From the NCBI RefSeq assembly GCF_052180215.1, contig NZ_CP197471.1, positions 1,212,001 to 1,276,000 of the forward strand: DNA of 64,000 bases, in the 5' to 3' direction. The position numbers were made by a program, and so were the translations under genes. This stretch comes from Pseudoneobacillus sp052180215 (lineage in GTDB: Bacteria; Bacillota; Bacilli; Bacillales; Cytobacillaceae). Positions within the stretch are counted from its first letter, which is position 1. The number at the start of each line of letters is the position of its first letter. Under the pieces are notes generated by a model. The model saw only the letters and a program-made list of their open reading frames with translations. It had not been told where the DNA came from and did not search any database. This document shows positions 9,741 through 18,583 of the stretch, in pieces.

Positions 9741-9755
9741 GTATAATCATTATAG
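9741..9755 (+). promoter_or_regulatory. PerR-like operator upstream of spx
   Basis: GTATAATCATTATAG matches the PerR box TTATAATNATTATAA at 12 of 14 defined positions and is palindromic. It is 70 nt before the spx start. In B. subtilis one spx promoter is repressed by PerR and YodB, so a site here is expected. It also contains a TATAAT that could be a -10 element. The call is pattern-based. Confidence 0.55.
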
Positions 9756-9825
9756 AAATTACTTTTTTAAAGTTATTTTAATCTAAAATTTATTATATAA
9801 GATTTTATAATAAGGAGTGAAGGAA

Positions 9826-10221
9826 ATGGTTACGTTATATACTTCACCAAGTTGCACATCATGTAGAAAAGCTAAAAGCTGGCTAGAAGAGCATGAAATT
9901 CCTTATGCGGAAAGAAATATATTTGCTGAGCCTTTAACGATTGATGAGATAAAAGAAATTCTTCGAATGACTGAGGATGGAACAGATGAAATCATCTCTA
10001 CGAGATCAAAAACTTTTCAAAAGTTAAACGTAAATGTTGAAAGCATGCCATTACAGGATCTTTTTGAATTAATCAAAGAAAATCCTGGCTTATTAAGACG
10101 TCCAATTATTTTGGATGAGAAACGTTTACAAGTAGGTTACAATGAGGACGAAATTAGAAGATTTCTTCCACGGAAAGTTAGAACTTATCAACTTCGTGAA
10201 GCACAGCGTTTAGTAAATTAA
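9826..10221 (+). CDS. spx: Global redox regulator Spx
   Basis: ArsC-fold protein that binds the RNA polymerase alpha C-terminal domain and switches on thiol-stress genes after disulfide formation. 131 residues; the redox switch CTSC is at Cys10 and Cys13, and the RSKTFQKLN segment typical of Spx follows. The start is the ATG after AAGGAGTG; an upstream in-frame GTG overlaps the ribosome site. In this window lie mecA, another Clp adaptor gene, and spxH, the adaptor that delivers Spx to ClpXP. Confidence 0.96.
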   Translation: MVTLYTSPSCTSCRKAKSWLEEHEIPYAERNIFAEPLTIDEIKEILRMTEDGTDEIISTRSKTFQKLNVNVESMPLQDLFELIKENPGLLRRPIILDEKRLQVGYNEDEIRRFLPRKVRTYQLREAQRLVN

Positions 10222-10237
10222 TCATGTATGAAAAAGG

Positions 10238-10270
10238 ACCTTCATGTTTTTTAACATAGAAGGTTTTTTT
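10238..10270 (+). terminator. Terminator of spx
   Basis: ACCTTCATGTT pairs with AACATAGAAGGT (one bulge), followed by T7. Confidence 0.85.
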
Positions 10271-10299
10271 GTCTAATTTAAGACATCATACCTTGAAAA

Positions 10300-10328
10300 T
10301 TGTTTATTTAAAAAATAATTGTTATAAT
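10300..10328 (+). promoter_or_regulatory. Sigma-A-type promoter for mecA
   Basis: TTGTTT and TATAAT separated by 17 bp. A transcript from here would have a leader of roughly 200 nt before mecA. Confidence 0.5.
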
Positions 10329-10473
10329 AATCTAATATAAATTAATAATGTTCTGATATAGGCATTTGATGATTTTTTAAATTTTAGTTATTTTTATTTC
10401 CCATATTACTACTTTTGTCATAAAATGAAAGTACAAGGTATACAATATCATTTATCATTTGGTGTAATAAAAA

Positions 10474-10491
10474 ACCCCTAGGTACAGGGGT
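10474..10491 (+). other. Hairpin in the mecA leader
   Basis: ACCCCT-AGGTAC-AGGGGT forms a short GC-rich stem followed by TATTTTATT, 41 nt before the mecA ATG. It could be a terminator/attenuator in the leader or the end of a short upstream RNA. I cannot tell which. Confidence 0.45.
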
Positions 10492-10532
10492 ATTTTATTC
10501 CTTCAATCATATACCAGAAGGGAGAGTGTATG

Positions 10533-11201
10533 ATGGAAATAGAACGAATTAATGAAAATACCGTAAAATTTTATATTTCTTATGTTGATATAGAACAAAG
10601 AGGCTTTGATCGTGAAGAGATCTGGTATAATCGAGAACGGAGTGAAGAGCTTTTTTGGGAAATGATGGATGAAGTTCATCAAGAAGAGGAATTTGAGGTT
10701 GAAGGTCCACTTTGGATTCAGGTTCATGCACTTGATAAAGGCTTAGAAATTCTTGTTACAAAGGCACAACTTGGTAAAGACGGTCAAAGATTTGATTTAC
10801 CAATGCTTTCTGATAAGTATAAGGATTCACCAGTTGATGAGAGAATTGAGGATCTTTTGGATCAGCAATTTAACCAGAATAAAGATGAAAACGATGAGGA
10901 TTATTCTGATGAACCATTAGAATTCCTACTTTCATTTAAAGATATTGAAGATGTTATTTCTCTTTCCAAACGTCCAGGACTTGACGATATCTTCACTAGA
11001 TTATTTGCATATGAAAATAAATATTATTTATATATTGAGTTTGATGAAGAGATGTTTAGTGAAGAAGATATTGATAACCTATTAAGTGTATTAATGGAAT
11101 ATGGGATTGAATCTCATATGACTATTCATCGTTTAGAAGAATATGGAAAAGAAGTTATAGCTGAAAATGTATTTGAAACAATAAGAAAACACTTTTTATA
11201 A
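10533..11201 (+). CDS. mecA: Adaptor protein MecA for ClpC
   Basis: Targets proteins such as ComK to the ClpCP protease and controls competence. 222 residues starting MEIERINENTVKFYISYVDIE, the characteristic substrate-binding N-terminus with FDREEIWYNRERSEELFWEMMDE. An acidic linker (about residues 110-130) leads to the C-terminal ClpC-binding domain ending HRLEEYGKEVIAENVFETI. Of two adjacent ATGs the second matches the family start. Monocistronic, with its own terminator. Confidence 0.97.
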   Translation: MEIERINENTVKFYISYVDIEQRGFDREEIWYNRERSEELFWEMMDEVHQEEEFEVEGPLWIQVHALDKGLEILVTKAQLGKDGQRFDLPMLSDKYKDSPVDERIEDLLDQQFNQNKDENDEDYSDEPLEFLLSFKDIEDVISLSKRPGLDDIFTRLFAYENKYYLYIEFDEEMFSEEDIDNLLSVLMEYGIESHMTIHRLEEYGKEVIAENVFETIRKHFL

Positions 11202-11209
11202 AAGAGATG

Positions 11210-11238
11210 CCGATTTCATGGTTGAAATCGGTCTTTTT
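11210..11238 (+). terminator. Terminator of mecA
   Basis: CCGATTTCA / TGAAATCGG stem (GGT loop region) followed by T6. Confidence 0.88.
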
Positions 11239-11336
11239 TCTATATATCTTTAAAGATTATAGAGTAAAATTATTCGTATTGCGTAATCTAAACTTCTAAT
11301 GTAGAGATCGAAGTTTTTTGGGGTAGGTGATGAAAT

Positions 11337-12848
11337 TTGAAAAATACCGTACGTGTAATCCTATTTGTTTCGGTTTTGATCCTTCTTGGTTCTTATTTTA
11401 AAGAATATGTCGGAAGTGGTTTTTTACGGATTTCTAGTATTTTCATCACATTGTCCGTTATCTTTATTAGTTTTGTCATCTTTTTAGAAAATCGCCACCC
11501 AACACAAACATTAACATGGCTTGTAGTATTAGGTAGTTTCCCTTTAGTTGGATTTTTTTTCTATTTACTTTTTGGACGCAACTATCGGAAGGAGCGAATG
11601 TTTAGAAAAAAGTATTTTTTAGACAAACAAGCTTTTTTAACGATAGAAGGAGAAGAAGATCCTAAAAGTGAAGAAAAAATGATGCAGATGGGTGACCAAC
11701 AACGAAGACTTTTTGCATTAGCTCAAAAGCTAGGGAATAGCCCGATTTCTTTTGCCACCTCAACTAGGACTTTAACAAACGGAAAAGAAACCTTTAAATG
11801 TATTATAAATGAAATAAAAAAAGCTACGCACCATATTCATATAGAATATTACATTGTCCGAGATGATGAAATCGGAAGAGAAATTAAAAATCTATTAATA
11901 GAAAAAGCTCGGGAAGGAGTTAAAATACGTTTCTTATATGATGCGGTTGGTTCCTGGAAGTTATCTAAGACTTTTATCCGGGAATTACGTAATGCAGGTG
12001 TAGAAATGGTACCTTTTGGTCCAGTAAGACTTCCCTTTCTAAACAATAAGTTTAATTTCCGAAATCATAGAAAAATAATAGTTATAGACGGCTCTGTAGG
12101 GTTTGTTGGAGGCTTAAATATTGGGGATGAATACTTAGGGAGAAGTAATCAATTTGGATTTTGGCGTGATACCCATCTTATGCTTAAAGGGGAAGCAGTA
12201 CGTTCTTTACAATTAATATTTTTACAAGATTGGTACTACATGACTAATCATAGTTTTTTAACGGCAGAATATTTGTCACCTGATTTGGAAGAGAACATAC
12301 ATGGTGGAGTTCAACTGATAGCGGGTGGACCTGATAATGAATGGAGCGTAATAAAAAATATTTTCTTTTCGATGATTACATCAGCCGAGAAAACGGTTTG
12401 GATTGCATCACCGTATTTTATCCCAGATGAGGATATTTTTTCGGCTATCAAGATTGCAGCATTAAGTGGAATTGATGTGAGGATTCTTGTACCTAAAAAA
12501 CCAGACAAAAGAATCGTTTTTCACGCCTCAAGATCATATTTCCCGGAATTGATGGAAGCTGGAGTTCGAATTTTTGAATACGACCGTGGATTCATGCATA
12601 GTAAAATTGTTATTGTCGATTATGAGTTAGCTTCTATTGGAACTTCCAATATGGATATGAGAAGTTTTCATTTAAACTTTGAAGTAAACGCCTTTCTCTA
12701 TAGAACAAGGAGCACTCAAAAGCTAGTAAATGATTATTTAAAGGATATTAAGAACTCAAAAGAACTAAATTTAGAAACATTTAAAAAACGTCATCTCGGT
12801 TTAAGGCTATTAGAATCAACTTCGCGTTTATTATCACCATTGTTATAA
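11337..12848 (+). CDS. cls: Cardiolipin synthase
   Basis: Condenses two phosphatidylglycerols into cardiolipin at the membrane. 503 residues, the usual length for ClsA. Two N-terminal helices (about 5-25 and 33-52, with a further hydrophobic stretch near 60-80) precede two phospholipase D domains. Both HKD motifs are intact: H244, K246, D251 (HRKIIVIDG) and H421, K423, D428 (HSKIVIVD). It starts at TTG after GGGGTAGGTG. B. subtilis has no cls at this spot, so this marks a lineage different from it. Confidence 0.93.
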   Translation: MKNTVRVILFVSVLILLGSYFKEYVGSGFLRISSIFITLSVIFISFVIFLENRHPTQTLTWLVVLGSFPLVGFFFYLLFGRNYRKERMFRKKYFLDKQAFLTIEGEEDPKSEEKMMQMGDQQRRLFALAQKLGNSPISFATSTRTLTNGKETFKCIINEIKKATHHIHIEYYIVRDDEIGREIKNLLIEKAREGVKIRFLYDAVGSWKLSKTFIRELRNAGVEMVPFGPVRLPFLNNKFNFRNHRKIIVIDGSVGFVGGLNIGDEYLGRSNQFGFWRDTHLMLKGEAVRSLQLIFLQDWYYMTNHSFLTAEYLSPDLEENIHGGVQLIAGGPDNEWSVIKNIFFSMITSAEKTVWIASPYFIPDEDIFSAIKIAALSGIDVRILVPKKPDKRIVFHASRSYFPELMEAGVRIFEYDRGFMHSKIVIVDYELASIGTSNMDMRSFHLNFEVNAFLYRTRSTQKLVNDYLKDIKNSKELNLETFKKRHLGLRLLESTSRLLSPLL

Positions 12849-12851
12849 AGA

Positions 12852-12886
12852 GAATCCTTGTTTAATTAACAGGGGTTCTTTTTTTT
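12852..12886 (+). terminator. Terminator of cls
   Basis: GAATCCTTGTT pairs with AACAGGGGTTC (with G-T pairs) around TAATT, followed by T8. Confidence 0.87.
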
Positions 12887-12945
12887 GAAGGAGATTCTCT
12901 ACGCGTTATCGAATTAGATAAGAAATTGGAAAGGAGGAAATTTAC

Positions 12946-14157
12946 TTGTTAACAGCTATCTTGAAAAATGAGCAAAGAATTTGTTTAATGGATTATAAAG
13001 ACAAGCAATCTTTGCAAAAATTACGTAAAGAAGAACAGTTTTTTTGTCCTCAATGTCATGAAAATATGATTTTAAAACTAGGTAACAAAAGGATTTTTCA
13101 TTTTTCACATTTGAAGGGAACTAGTTGTCAGTATGAACACGAAAAAGAATCTGAATATCATTTAAATGGAAAAATTCAGCTTTATCAATGGTTAATGAAA
13201 CAAAACTTAAATCCGCAAATGGAATTCTATGATTCAAAAATCAAGCAGAGAGCGGATATTCTCTTTTATGTTGGTTCAAGGAAATATGTGATAGAATACC
13301 AATGCTCAAACATTAGTGAAGAAATTTTTAGAAAAAGAACCATAGGATACCGGGCAAATCATTATACTCCTATTTGGATTTTAGGGGCCAATCATTTTAA
13401 TCGAAAGAAGCCTTCCATTACCGCATTATCTGATTTTCATTATTTATTCCTCCAAAAGTATCCCACCAGTTCGTGGATGATTCCTTACTATTGTTCAGAA
13501 ACGGAAACATTTATTCTTCAAGAATCCATACAAGCTATTACCAATCGAAATGTTTTCTCCAAACAAACTATTCGAAAAAAAGATGAATTTACTATTTTAA
13601 ATCTGTTGGCGCCCCAAAATCATCCAAGATTGGACCCGACTTTATGGTTAAAGGAACTAGATTATTGGAAATATAAACAAATTCAGTTCCATGGCTCCTT
13701 CCAAAACTCCTTTTTAAATTTGATTTATCAAAATCACCTCAATCTTTTTTTATTACCTCCTTATCTTGGTTTACCTGTCCTGGATAGTCCTTTTATCACA
13801 ACACCTCCGCTAATTTGGCAAACTTATTTTTTTATTGATATTCTTTTAAAAAGGGGAACACGGAATCCTTTTTCTCGACACGACATAAATATGGCATTTA
13901 TAAAAAGGATAAGTAAAAAACAGATACAATTAAGAACGCTACCCTTAGTTGAAAAGGATTATTCAGAAGGAGATATATATCCACCACTCATACCAGTTGC
14001 TCAATATGTAGATTTACTAGTAAAAACGAATATTATTAGACAACTCAATCAAGATATTTTTCAAATAGAGAATGATCTTCAGATTCCCAATTCACCTAGG
14101 GAACAAAAAGATATGGAAAATGCCTTTTATCAAAAATATGCAAATATTATTTTTTAA
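12946..14157 (+). CDS. coiA: Competence protein CoiA
   Basis: Competence-induced nuclease-like protein that promotes recombination of incoming DNA. 403 residues. The N-terminal zinc-type motif is clear: CPQC (Cys34, Cys37), then LKLGNKRIFHFSH and Cys61; next comes a restriction-endonuclease-like core (about residues 65-170, with the QRADILFY and VIEYQCS strands). Start is TTG after AAAGGAGGAAATT. It sits between mecA/cls and pepF as in B. subtilis. The same N-terminal motif recurs in the YjcD helicase of this window. Confidence 0.92.
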   Translation: MLTAILKNEQRICLMDYKDKQSLQKLRKEEQFFCPQCHENMILKLGNKRIFHFSHLKGTSCQYEHEKESEYHLNGKIQLYQWLMKQNLNPQMEFYDSKIKQRADILFYVGSRKYVIEYQCSNISEEIFRKRTIGYRANHYTPIWILGANHFNRKKPSITALSDFHYLFLQKYPTSSWMIPYYCSETETFILQESIQAITNRNVFSKQTIRKKDEFTILNLLAPQNHPRLDPTLWLKELDYWKYKQIQFHGSFQNSFLNLIYQNHLNLFLLPPYLGLPVLDSPFITTPPLIWQTYFFIDILLKRGTRNPFSRHDINMAFIKRISKKQIQLRTLPLVEKDYSEGDIYPPLIPVAQYVDLLVKTNIIRQLNQDIFQIENDLQIPNSPREQKDMENAFYQKYANIIF

Positions 14158-14271
14158 AATGTAATCGAAGGAATGGACATAATATATAAATGTAAAAGGA
14201 ATTTCTAAAGGAAAGTCGAATAGCATAAAAAGGACTTTTTAGAATTCAAAGTGATTATTGGAGGTATAAAG

Positions 14272-16089
14272 ATGACAAACGAGGTTAAGGTTCAAACACT
14301 TCCTGCAAGAAGTGAAATTTCAGTGGAAGATACTTGGCGTTTAGAGGATGTCTTTGCAACAGATGAAGCTTGGGAAAAGGAGTTTCAAGAGGTAAAAGCA
14401 TTAATCCCAACCTTGGAAAAATATGAAGGGAAATTAAGTGAAAGTGCTGATACACTATATGAGGCCTTACAAAAACAGGATTTCCTTATGGAGCGTGTGG
14501 GGAAGCTTTATACATATGCACATATGAGATATGATCAAGATACGACTAATTCCTTCTATCAAGGTTTAGATGATCGAATCAGAAATCTTTATTCTCAGGT
14601 CGGAAGTACGTTAGCTTATATTGTCCCAGAAATTCTTTCGATTGATGAAAATAAAATCAAAGGCTTTTTAGAAGAAAAAAAGGAATTAAAACTTTATGAA
14701 CATGCCCTTGAGGAAATAAATCTTCAACGTCCACATGTTTTGAGTGCGAAAGAAGAAGCATTACTTGCTGAAGCAGGTGAGATTCTAGGAAGTCCTGCAA
14801 ATACATTTGGAATGCTTAACAATGCGGATTTAGTATTCCCACATATAAAGGATGAAAATGGGAATGATGTTGAGGTTACACATGGCCGATATTCTCGTTT
14901 TTTAGAAAGTGCTGACCAGCGTGTAAGACATGATGCATTTAAGGCTGTTTACGACACATATGGGAAGTTCCGCAATACATTTGCCAGTACATTAAGTGGC
15001 AATGTTAAAAAAGATAATTTTAATGCTCGAATTAGAAATTATTCTTCGGCAAGACATGCGGCACTTTCAGCCAATAATATTCCTGAGAGTGTATACGATA
15101 ATTTGATTAATACAGTAAATGATAATCTTCATTTATTGAAGAGATATGTGAAGCTCCGTAAGAAGGTGCTTGGTGTTAAAGAACTCCATATGTACGATCT
15201 ATATACTCCACTAGTGAAAGATGTAAAGATGGAAGTAACCTATGAGGAAGCTAAAGACTTAATTTTAAAAGGGTTAGCACCACTTGGAGAAGAATACTTG
15301 AATGTCCTTAAAGAAGGGTTTGAGAACCGCTGGGTTGATATTCATGAGAATAAAGGTAAACGTAGTGGGGCTTATTCTTCAGGAACATATGGAACAAATC
15401 CTTATATTTTAATGAATTGGCAAGATAACGTAAATAATTTATTTACTCTTGCACATGAATTTGGTCATTCCGTTCATAGTTATTACACAAGAAAGAATCA
15501 ACCGTATCCATATGGTAATTATTCCATATTTGTAGCCGAAGTGGCTTCCACTTGTAATGAAGCATTGTTAAATGATTACTTATTAAAAACAATTGATGAT
15601 GAGCAAAAAAGATTATATTTACTAAACCACTATCTTGAAGGATTCCGTGGAACGGTTTTCCGTCAGACGATGTTTGCTGAGTTTGAACATCAAATTCACC
15701 AAAAAGCACAAAATAACGAAGCACTTACTGCAGATTCTCTAACTGAAATGTACTATGAGTTAAATAAAAAATATTTTGGGGAAGAAGATATTGTAATCGA
15801 TGAAGAAATTGGGCTGGAATGGTCTAGAATTCCACATTTTTATTACAATTATTATGTTTATCAATATTCAACTGGGTTTAGTGCTGCGACTGCCTTAAGT
15901 AAACAAATTCTTGAAGAAGGCGAAACTGCTGTAAAGCGCTATATTGAATTTTTAAGTGCAGGTAGCTCAGATTATCCTATCGAGGTTCTAAAGAAAGCTG
16001 GAGTGGATATGACAAGCTCAAATCCTATTGCAGAAGCTTGTAAGGTTTTTGAAGAAAAACTAAATGAAATGGAAAGATTATTATCCTAG
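14272..16089 (+). CDS. pepF: Oligoendopeptidase F
   Basis: Cytoplasmic M3-family zinc metallopeptidase that cleaves short peptides, probably including those imported by Opp. 605 residues; active site HEFGH at 395-399 with the downstream glutamate in FVAEVASTCNEALL. The start is the ATG after TTGGAGGT; an upstream in-frame ATT/ATG region lacks a ribosome site. N-terminal and central PepF domains (LEDVFATDEAWEKEF, YDQDTTNSFYQGLDDRI) are complete. Confidence 0.96.
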   Translation: MTNEVKVQTLPARSEISVEDTWRLEDVFATDEAWEKEFQEVKALIPTLEKYEGKLSESADTLYEALQKQDFLMERVGKLYTYAHMRYDQDTTNSFYQGLDDRIRNLYSQVGSTLAYIVPEILSIDENKIKGFLEEKKELKLYEHALEEINLQRPHVLSAKEEALLAEAGEILGSPANTFGMLNNADLVFPHIKDENGNDVEVTHGRYSRFLESADQRVRHDAFKAVYDTYGKFRNTFASTLSGNVKKDNFNARIRNYSSARHAALSANNIPESVYDNLINTVNDNLHLLKRYVKLRKKVLGVKELHMYDLYTPLVKDVKMEVTYEEAKDLILKGLAPLGEEYLNVLKEGFENRWVDIHENKGKRSGAYSSGTYGTNPYILMNWQDNVNNLFTLAHEFGHSVHSYYTRKNQPYPYGNYSIFVAEVASTCNEALLNDYLLKTIDDEQKRLYLLNHYLEGFRGTVFRQTMFAEFEHQIHQKAQNNEALTADSLTEMYYELNKKYFGEEDIVIDEEIGLEWSRIPHFYYNYYVYQYSTGFSAATALSKQILEEGETAVKRYIEFLSAGSSDYPIEVLKKAGVDMTSSNPIAEACKVFEEKLNEMERLLS

Positions 16090-16174
16090 ATAATAATACA
16101 AAGCCATCCTAATGTAACCTTTTCGTTTGGTGCAGAGAAAACGCAAATTCACACTTAAAAAACAACTTAAAAAA

Positions 16175-16213
16175 AGCCGTCGATTTCAATGTTGGAATCA
16201 CGGCTATTTTTTT
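16175..16213 (+). terminator. Terminator of pepF
   Basis: AGCCGT...ACGGCT stem with inner GATTTC/GGAATC pairing, then T8. Confidence 0.82.
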
Positions 16214-16270
16214 GGGCTGAACAGGGATGTCTATTAAGATAAACTGAACACTAATTGAACAGTAGTTTTA

Positions 16271-16500
16271 AAAACGGATTTGTTGGGTACGATAAATGTT
16301 TTCTTTTGTTTTTTTAGGACACAGAGTCCGCTATTTGTGTCAGATAGCCTATTTTGGAGATGTTATCGGACACAGGGTACGCTATTGGCTTATCATCGCA
16401 CTAAAATGGGCACCTTTTACCTCGATAACGGAACGTGTGTCCTATAAGGGGGAGAAAACACCTATATTTTTATGAATAACGGATTGTAGGTCCGATAAAT
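16271..16500. repeat. Cluster of five degenerate repeats in direct and inverted orientation
   Basis: About 25-bp units resembling TTATCGGACACA-NNN-TCCGTTATT. Plus orientation: 16313-16336 (AGGACACAGAGTCCGCTATT) and 16363-16387. Minus orientation: 16271-16299, 16423-16446 and 16474-16500. Units pair with each other, so an RNA would fold. Part of a stretch of more than 500 bases between pepF and the next gene that holds only the pepF terminator and these repeats. Confidence 0.65.
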
Positions 16501-16620
16501 GTTATAACCTGTAGTGTAAGATGTCAAAGTAAGAACTTCTTACACCACAGAACATTTGCGTGTCGGGCTGAGAAAAATGAACATCTTTTTTTCGTAGTTC
16601 TGGGCGATTGAGCTTTTTTC

Positions 16621-16797
16621 TTACTTAAACCCTCTAAACCGTTTTCTTCTATTAATTGAAGTTAGCAGGAATAAGAAGGATAAAAATAGAATAGGTGCAC
16701 TTACAAAGAAAGGGATCAAATTCATTAGTCCAAGGATTTGCAGGTAAAAAGAAATGAAAATCATAAGAATCATGAGAGGAATAGTAAACTTTTTCAA
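16621..16797 (-). CDS. Small 58-residue membrane protein, TTG start
   Basis: Reads MKKFTIPLMILMIFISFYLQ at the start, then LGLMNLIPFFVSAPILFLSF and a basic tail RRKRFRGFK: two membrane helices with a short loop. It starts at TTG after AGGAGGAGACGAACA, a strong and well-spaced ribosome site, and has an open frame to TAA. Its size and TTG start make it easy to miss. It lies between pepF (convergent) and the RoxS sRNA. Function unknown; the topology resembles other small membrane regulators, but that is only an analogy. Confidence 0.75.
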   Translation of the reverse strand: MKKFTIPLMILMIFISFYLQILGLMNLIPFFVSAPILFLSFLFLLTSINRRKRFRGFK

Positions 16798-16898
16798 TGT
16801 TCGTCTCCTCCTAAAAATATGTGCTTGTACTTAATACACAAGACCTTTAGTAAATTATATTACTACAATCAATACCTCATACCGTTTTTTTGACAATA

Positions 16899-16950
16899 TT
16901 GTGAAATAAAATACAAACTACTGTAATTTGATAGGAATCCATGATATATT
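16899..16950 (+). promoter_or_regulatory. Promoter region of RoxS with possible Rex/ResD-type site
   Basis: A -10 TATATT (16945-16950) lies 17 bp after TGTAAT. Further upstream TTGTGAAATAAAATACAA (16899-16916) resembles the Rex operator (TTGTGAA-N4-TTCACAA), with an imperfect second half, and also a ResD-type TTGTGAA. In B. subtilis RoxS is activated by ResD and repressed by Rex; here the sites are inferred only. Confidence 0.45.
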
Positions 16951-16956
16951 TTATTC

Positions 16957-17075
16957 ATGAAGTTGTTCACAAACAAACATTTACCCCTTTGTTTGAAGTG
17001 AAAGATTTCTCCCATCCCCTTTGTTTGTATGATAGAACAGGGCCTTGCAAAAGATGCAAGGTCCTTTTCTTTTTT
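16957..17075 (+). ncRNA. roxS: Small regulatory RNA RoxS / RsaE
   Basis: Recognised by its conserved C-rich single-stranded motifs, ACCCCTTTGTTTG and TTTCTCCCATCCCCTTTG, which pair with ribosome binding sites of target mRNAs, and by the closing terminator GGCCTTGCA-AAAGA-TGCAAGGTCC plus T-rich tail (17041-17080). It lies between spxH and pepF, the neighbourhood I recall for RoxS/RsaE in Bacillus and Staphylococcus. It represses central metabolism and redox genes in response to NO and NADH status (family knowledge). The 5' end is estimated from the -10 box. Confidence 0.88.
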
Positions 17076-17134
17076 TGATATTTGTTTTAGTAGAATAACA
17101 AAAAAGAAGCATTTCATTTGAAAGTGCTTCTTTG

Positions 17135-17998
17135 TTATTCAATATATCTCCAAAACATTCCATATTTAACTGGAACTTGTTCTACCTTTTGTTTCAATAA
17201 TAACTTTTTCATTTCCCTTTCTACTTGTGAAATCGTCATGTTGTAAACAACTGCAATTTCTTTGGATGCAACTAAACTAAAATATTTTAAAAAGCATTCA
17301 AGTGGTGGAGGGGCTTGTTTTACTGGTTTTTCTTGTAGTATTTCTTCAATGATTTGAACATACACCTCGTATGGATAATAACCAGTGATTTTTATCCCTT
17401 CATCCTCAGCGTTTTCATTAAAAAATACTAAAGTTGGAATTTCGTCAACTTCCATTTCAGCTGTGATTTTTAAGTCACATTGAAATGCTTTAGCTGCGCT
17501 TTCAGAATGGATATCTGTTATAAATTCTTCTACATCAAGACCAATGCTACTAGCTGAATTCTTTAAAACTTCAAAATTAGAGATATTTTGCTTATCTAAA
17601 AATAACACTTCCTGAAGTTTACGTAGGAATCTAATTCCGGCTCTTCTTCCTTGTAGTTCTGCTGCTTTTATGGCAACAGATGCAATGAAGGGGGAGGAGA
17701 CAGGATTCTCTAACCATAAGCTACCATCACATGACATACCTGTTCTGCTAGCGGTCTTTTCCCAGAATTCGGCTATACTTTCATAATTTTTCTTTTTAGA
17801 GATGTTAAGTGTGGCTATTCTTCCACTTAATATATGTTTTATAGAAAAATACTTTCCATATTCAATCATTAATTTTTTGATGATTGGTTCTAGTGCCCAA
17901 CATTCCGGGCATAATGGGTCAATGAACATATATATTTCAATTGGCTTTTTATCAGAACTATGGAAGGGTTTTGTGGACCAAGGTTTGTTTACTTTCAC
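17135..17998 (-). CDS. spxH: ClpXP adaptor SpxH (YjbH), DsbA-like
   Basis: Binds Spx and presents it to ClpXP for degradation. 287 residues with a thioredoxin/DsbA-type fold; DPLCPECWALEP carries CxxC at Cys30 and Cys33. The C-terminal half (about 230-287) is a helical extension. It starts with GTG overlapping the stop of yjbI (GTGA), so the two are translationally coupled, as in the B. subtilis yjbIH operon. The yjbIH transcript may carry RoxS antisense sequence at its 3' end. Confidence 0.94.
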   Translation of the reverse strand: MKVNKPWSTKPFHSSDKKPIEIYMFIDPLCPECWALEPIIKKLMIEYGKYFSIKHILSGRIATLNISKKKNYESIAEFWEKTASRTGMSCDGSLWLENPVSSPFIASVAIKAAELQGRRAGIRFLRKLQEVLFLDKQNISNFEVLKNSASSIGLDVEEFITDIHSESAAKAFQCDLKITAEMEVDEIPTLVFFNENAEDEGIKITGYYPYEVYVQIIEEILQEKPVKQAPPPLECFLKYFSLVASKEIAVVYNMTISQVEREMKKLLLKQKVEQVPVKYGMFWRYIE

Positions 17999-18405
17999 TC
18001 TAGATCACCATCGAAATTGTCATCGGGATCAGGAGTATTGATCATATGCTGGGCTGTTAGGATAAGCCTTGAATAGAATTCATCTCGAACACGTCCAGTC
18101 AGATTTACCTCATCCATAGCTTCACTCATACATGATAACCATGCTTTAGCTCTTGTTGGTGTAATTTCGAATGGTAAATGTCTTGCACGCATCATTGGAT
18201 GTCCGTGTTCATTTGTATATAAAGATGGACCACCTAAATATTGAGTTAAGAATTGCTTTTGCTTTCTAGCAATTTCATTAAATCCTTTTGGAAAAATAGG
18301 AGCTAGATCAGGATGTTGACTAACCCGTGAATAAAATGCATCGACTAATTGATGTAATTTTTCCTCACCAATTGCTTCAAATGGAGTAAGAGGCTTTTCA
18401 ATCAT
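17995..18405 (-). CDS. yjbI: Truncated haemoglobin (trHb group II), YjbI
   Basis: Haem-binding globin of 136 residues. The family core is intact: AFYSRVSQHPDLAPIFPKGF, QKQFLTQYLGGPSLYTNEHGHPMMRARHLPF and the late tryptophan in KAWLSCM. The ATG follows AAAGGAGTTATCAAC; an open extension of 40 codons upstream lacks family similarity and a ribosome site, so I excluded it. Upstream of spxH in one operon. Suggested role: oxygen/NO or peroxide chemistry linked to redox control of Spx. Confidence 0.93.
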   Translation of the reverse strand: MIEKPLTPFEAIGEEKLHQLVDAFYSRVSQHPDLAPIFPKGFNEIARKQKQFLTQYLGGPSLYTNEHGHPMMRARHLPFEITPTRAKAWLSCMSEAMDEVNLTGRVRDEFYSRLILTAQHMINTPDPDDNFDGDLE

Positions 18406-18583
18406 GTTGATAACTCCTTTTAATGAGTTTGTTTTCATAAGCATCGTAGGGAAAAAATGGCTATTATCTTTTATGTTCTCTACTGCTTTTTGTTTTATTT
18501 TAGCAATGCCATTAGTATAACTCAAACAAATAGCTTCAAAACGGTTACTTTTCTGTATTTAGATGGAAACCGCTCTTTATTGG

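Noticed and set aside
16271..16500. CRISPR array
   Set aside because: Units are degenerate, in both orientations, unevenly spaced and without cas genes nearby.
16869..17163. Minus-strand frames of 60-82 codons over the RoxS region
   Set aside because: They overlap the sRNA on the other strand, lack ribosome sites and show no family likeness.
18406..18525. N-terminal extension of YjbI by 40 residues
   Set aside because: A strong ribosome site lies immediately before the internal ATG, and the extension has no likeness to haemoglobins.
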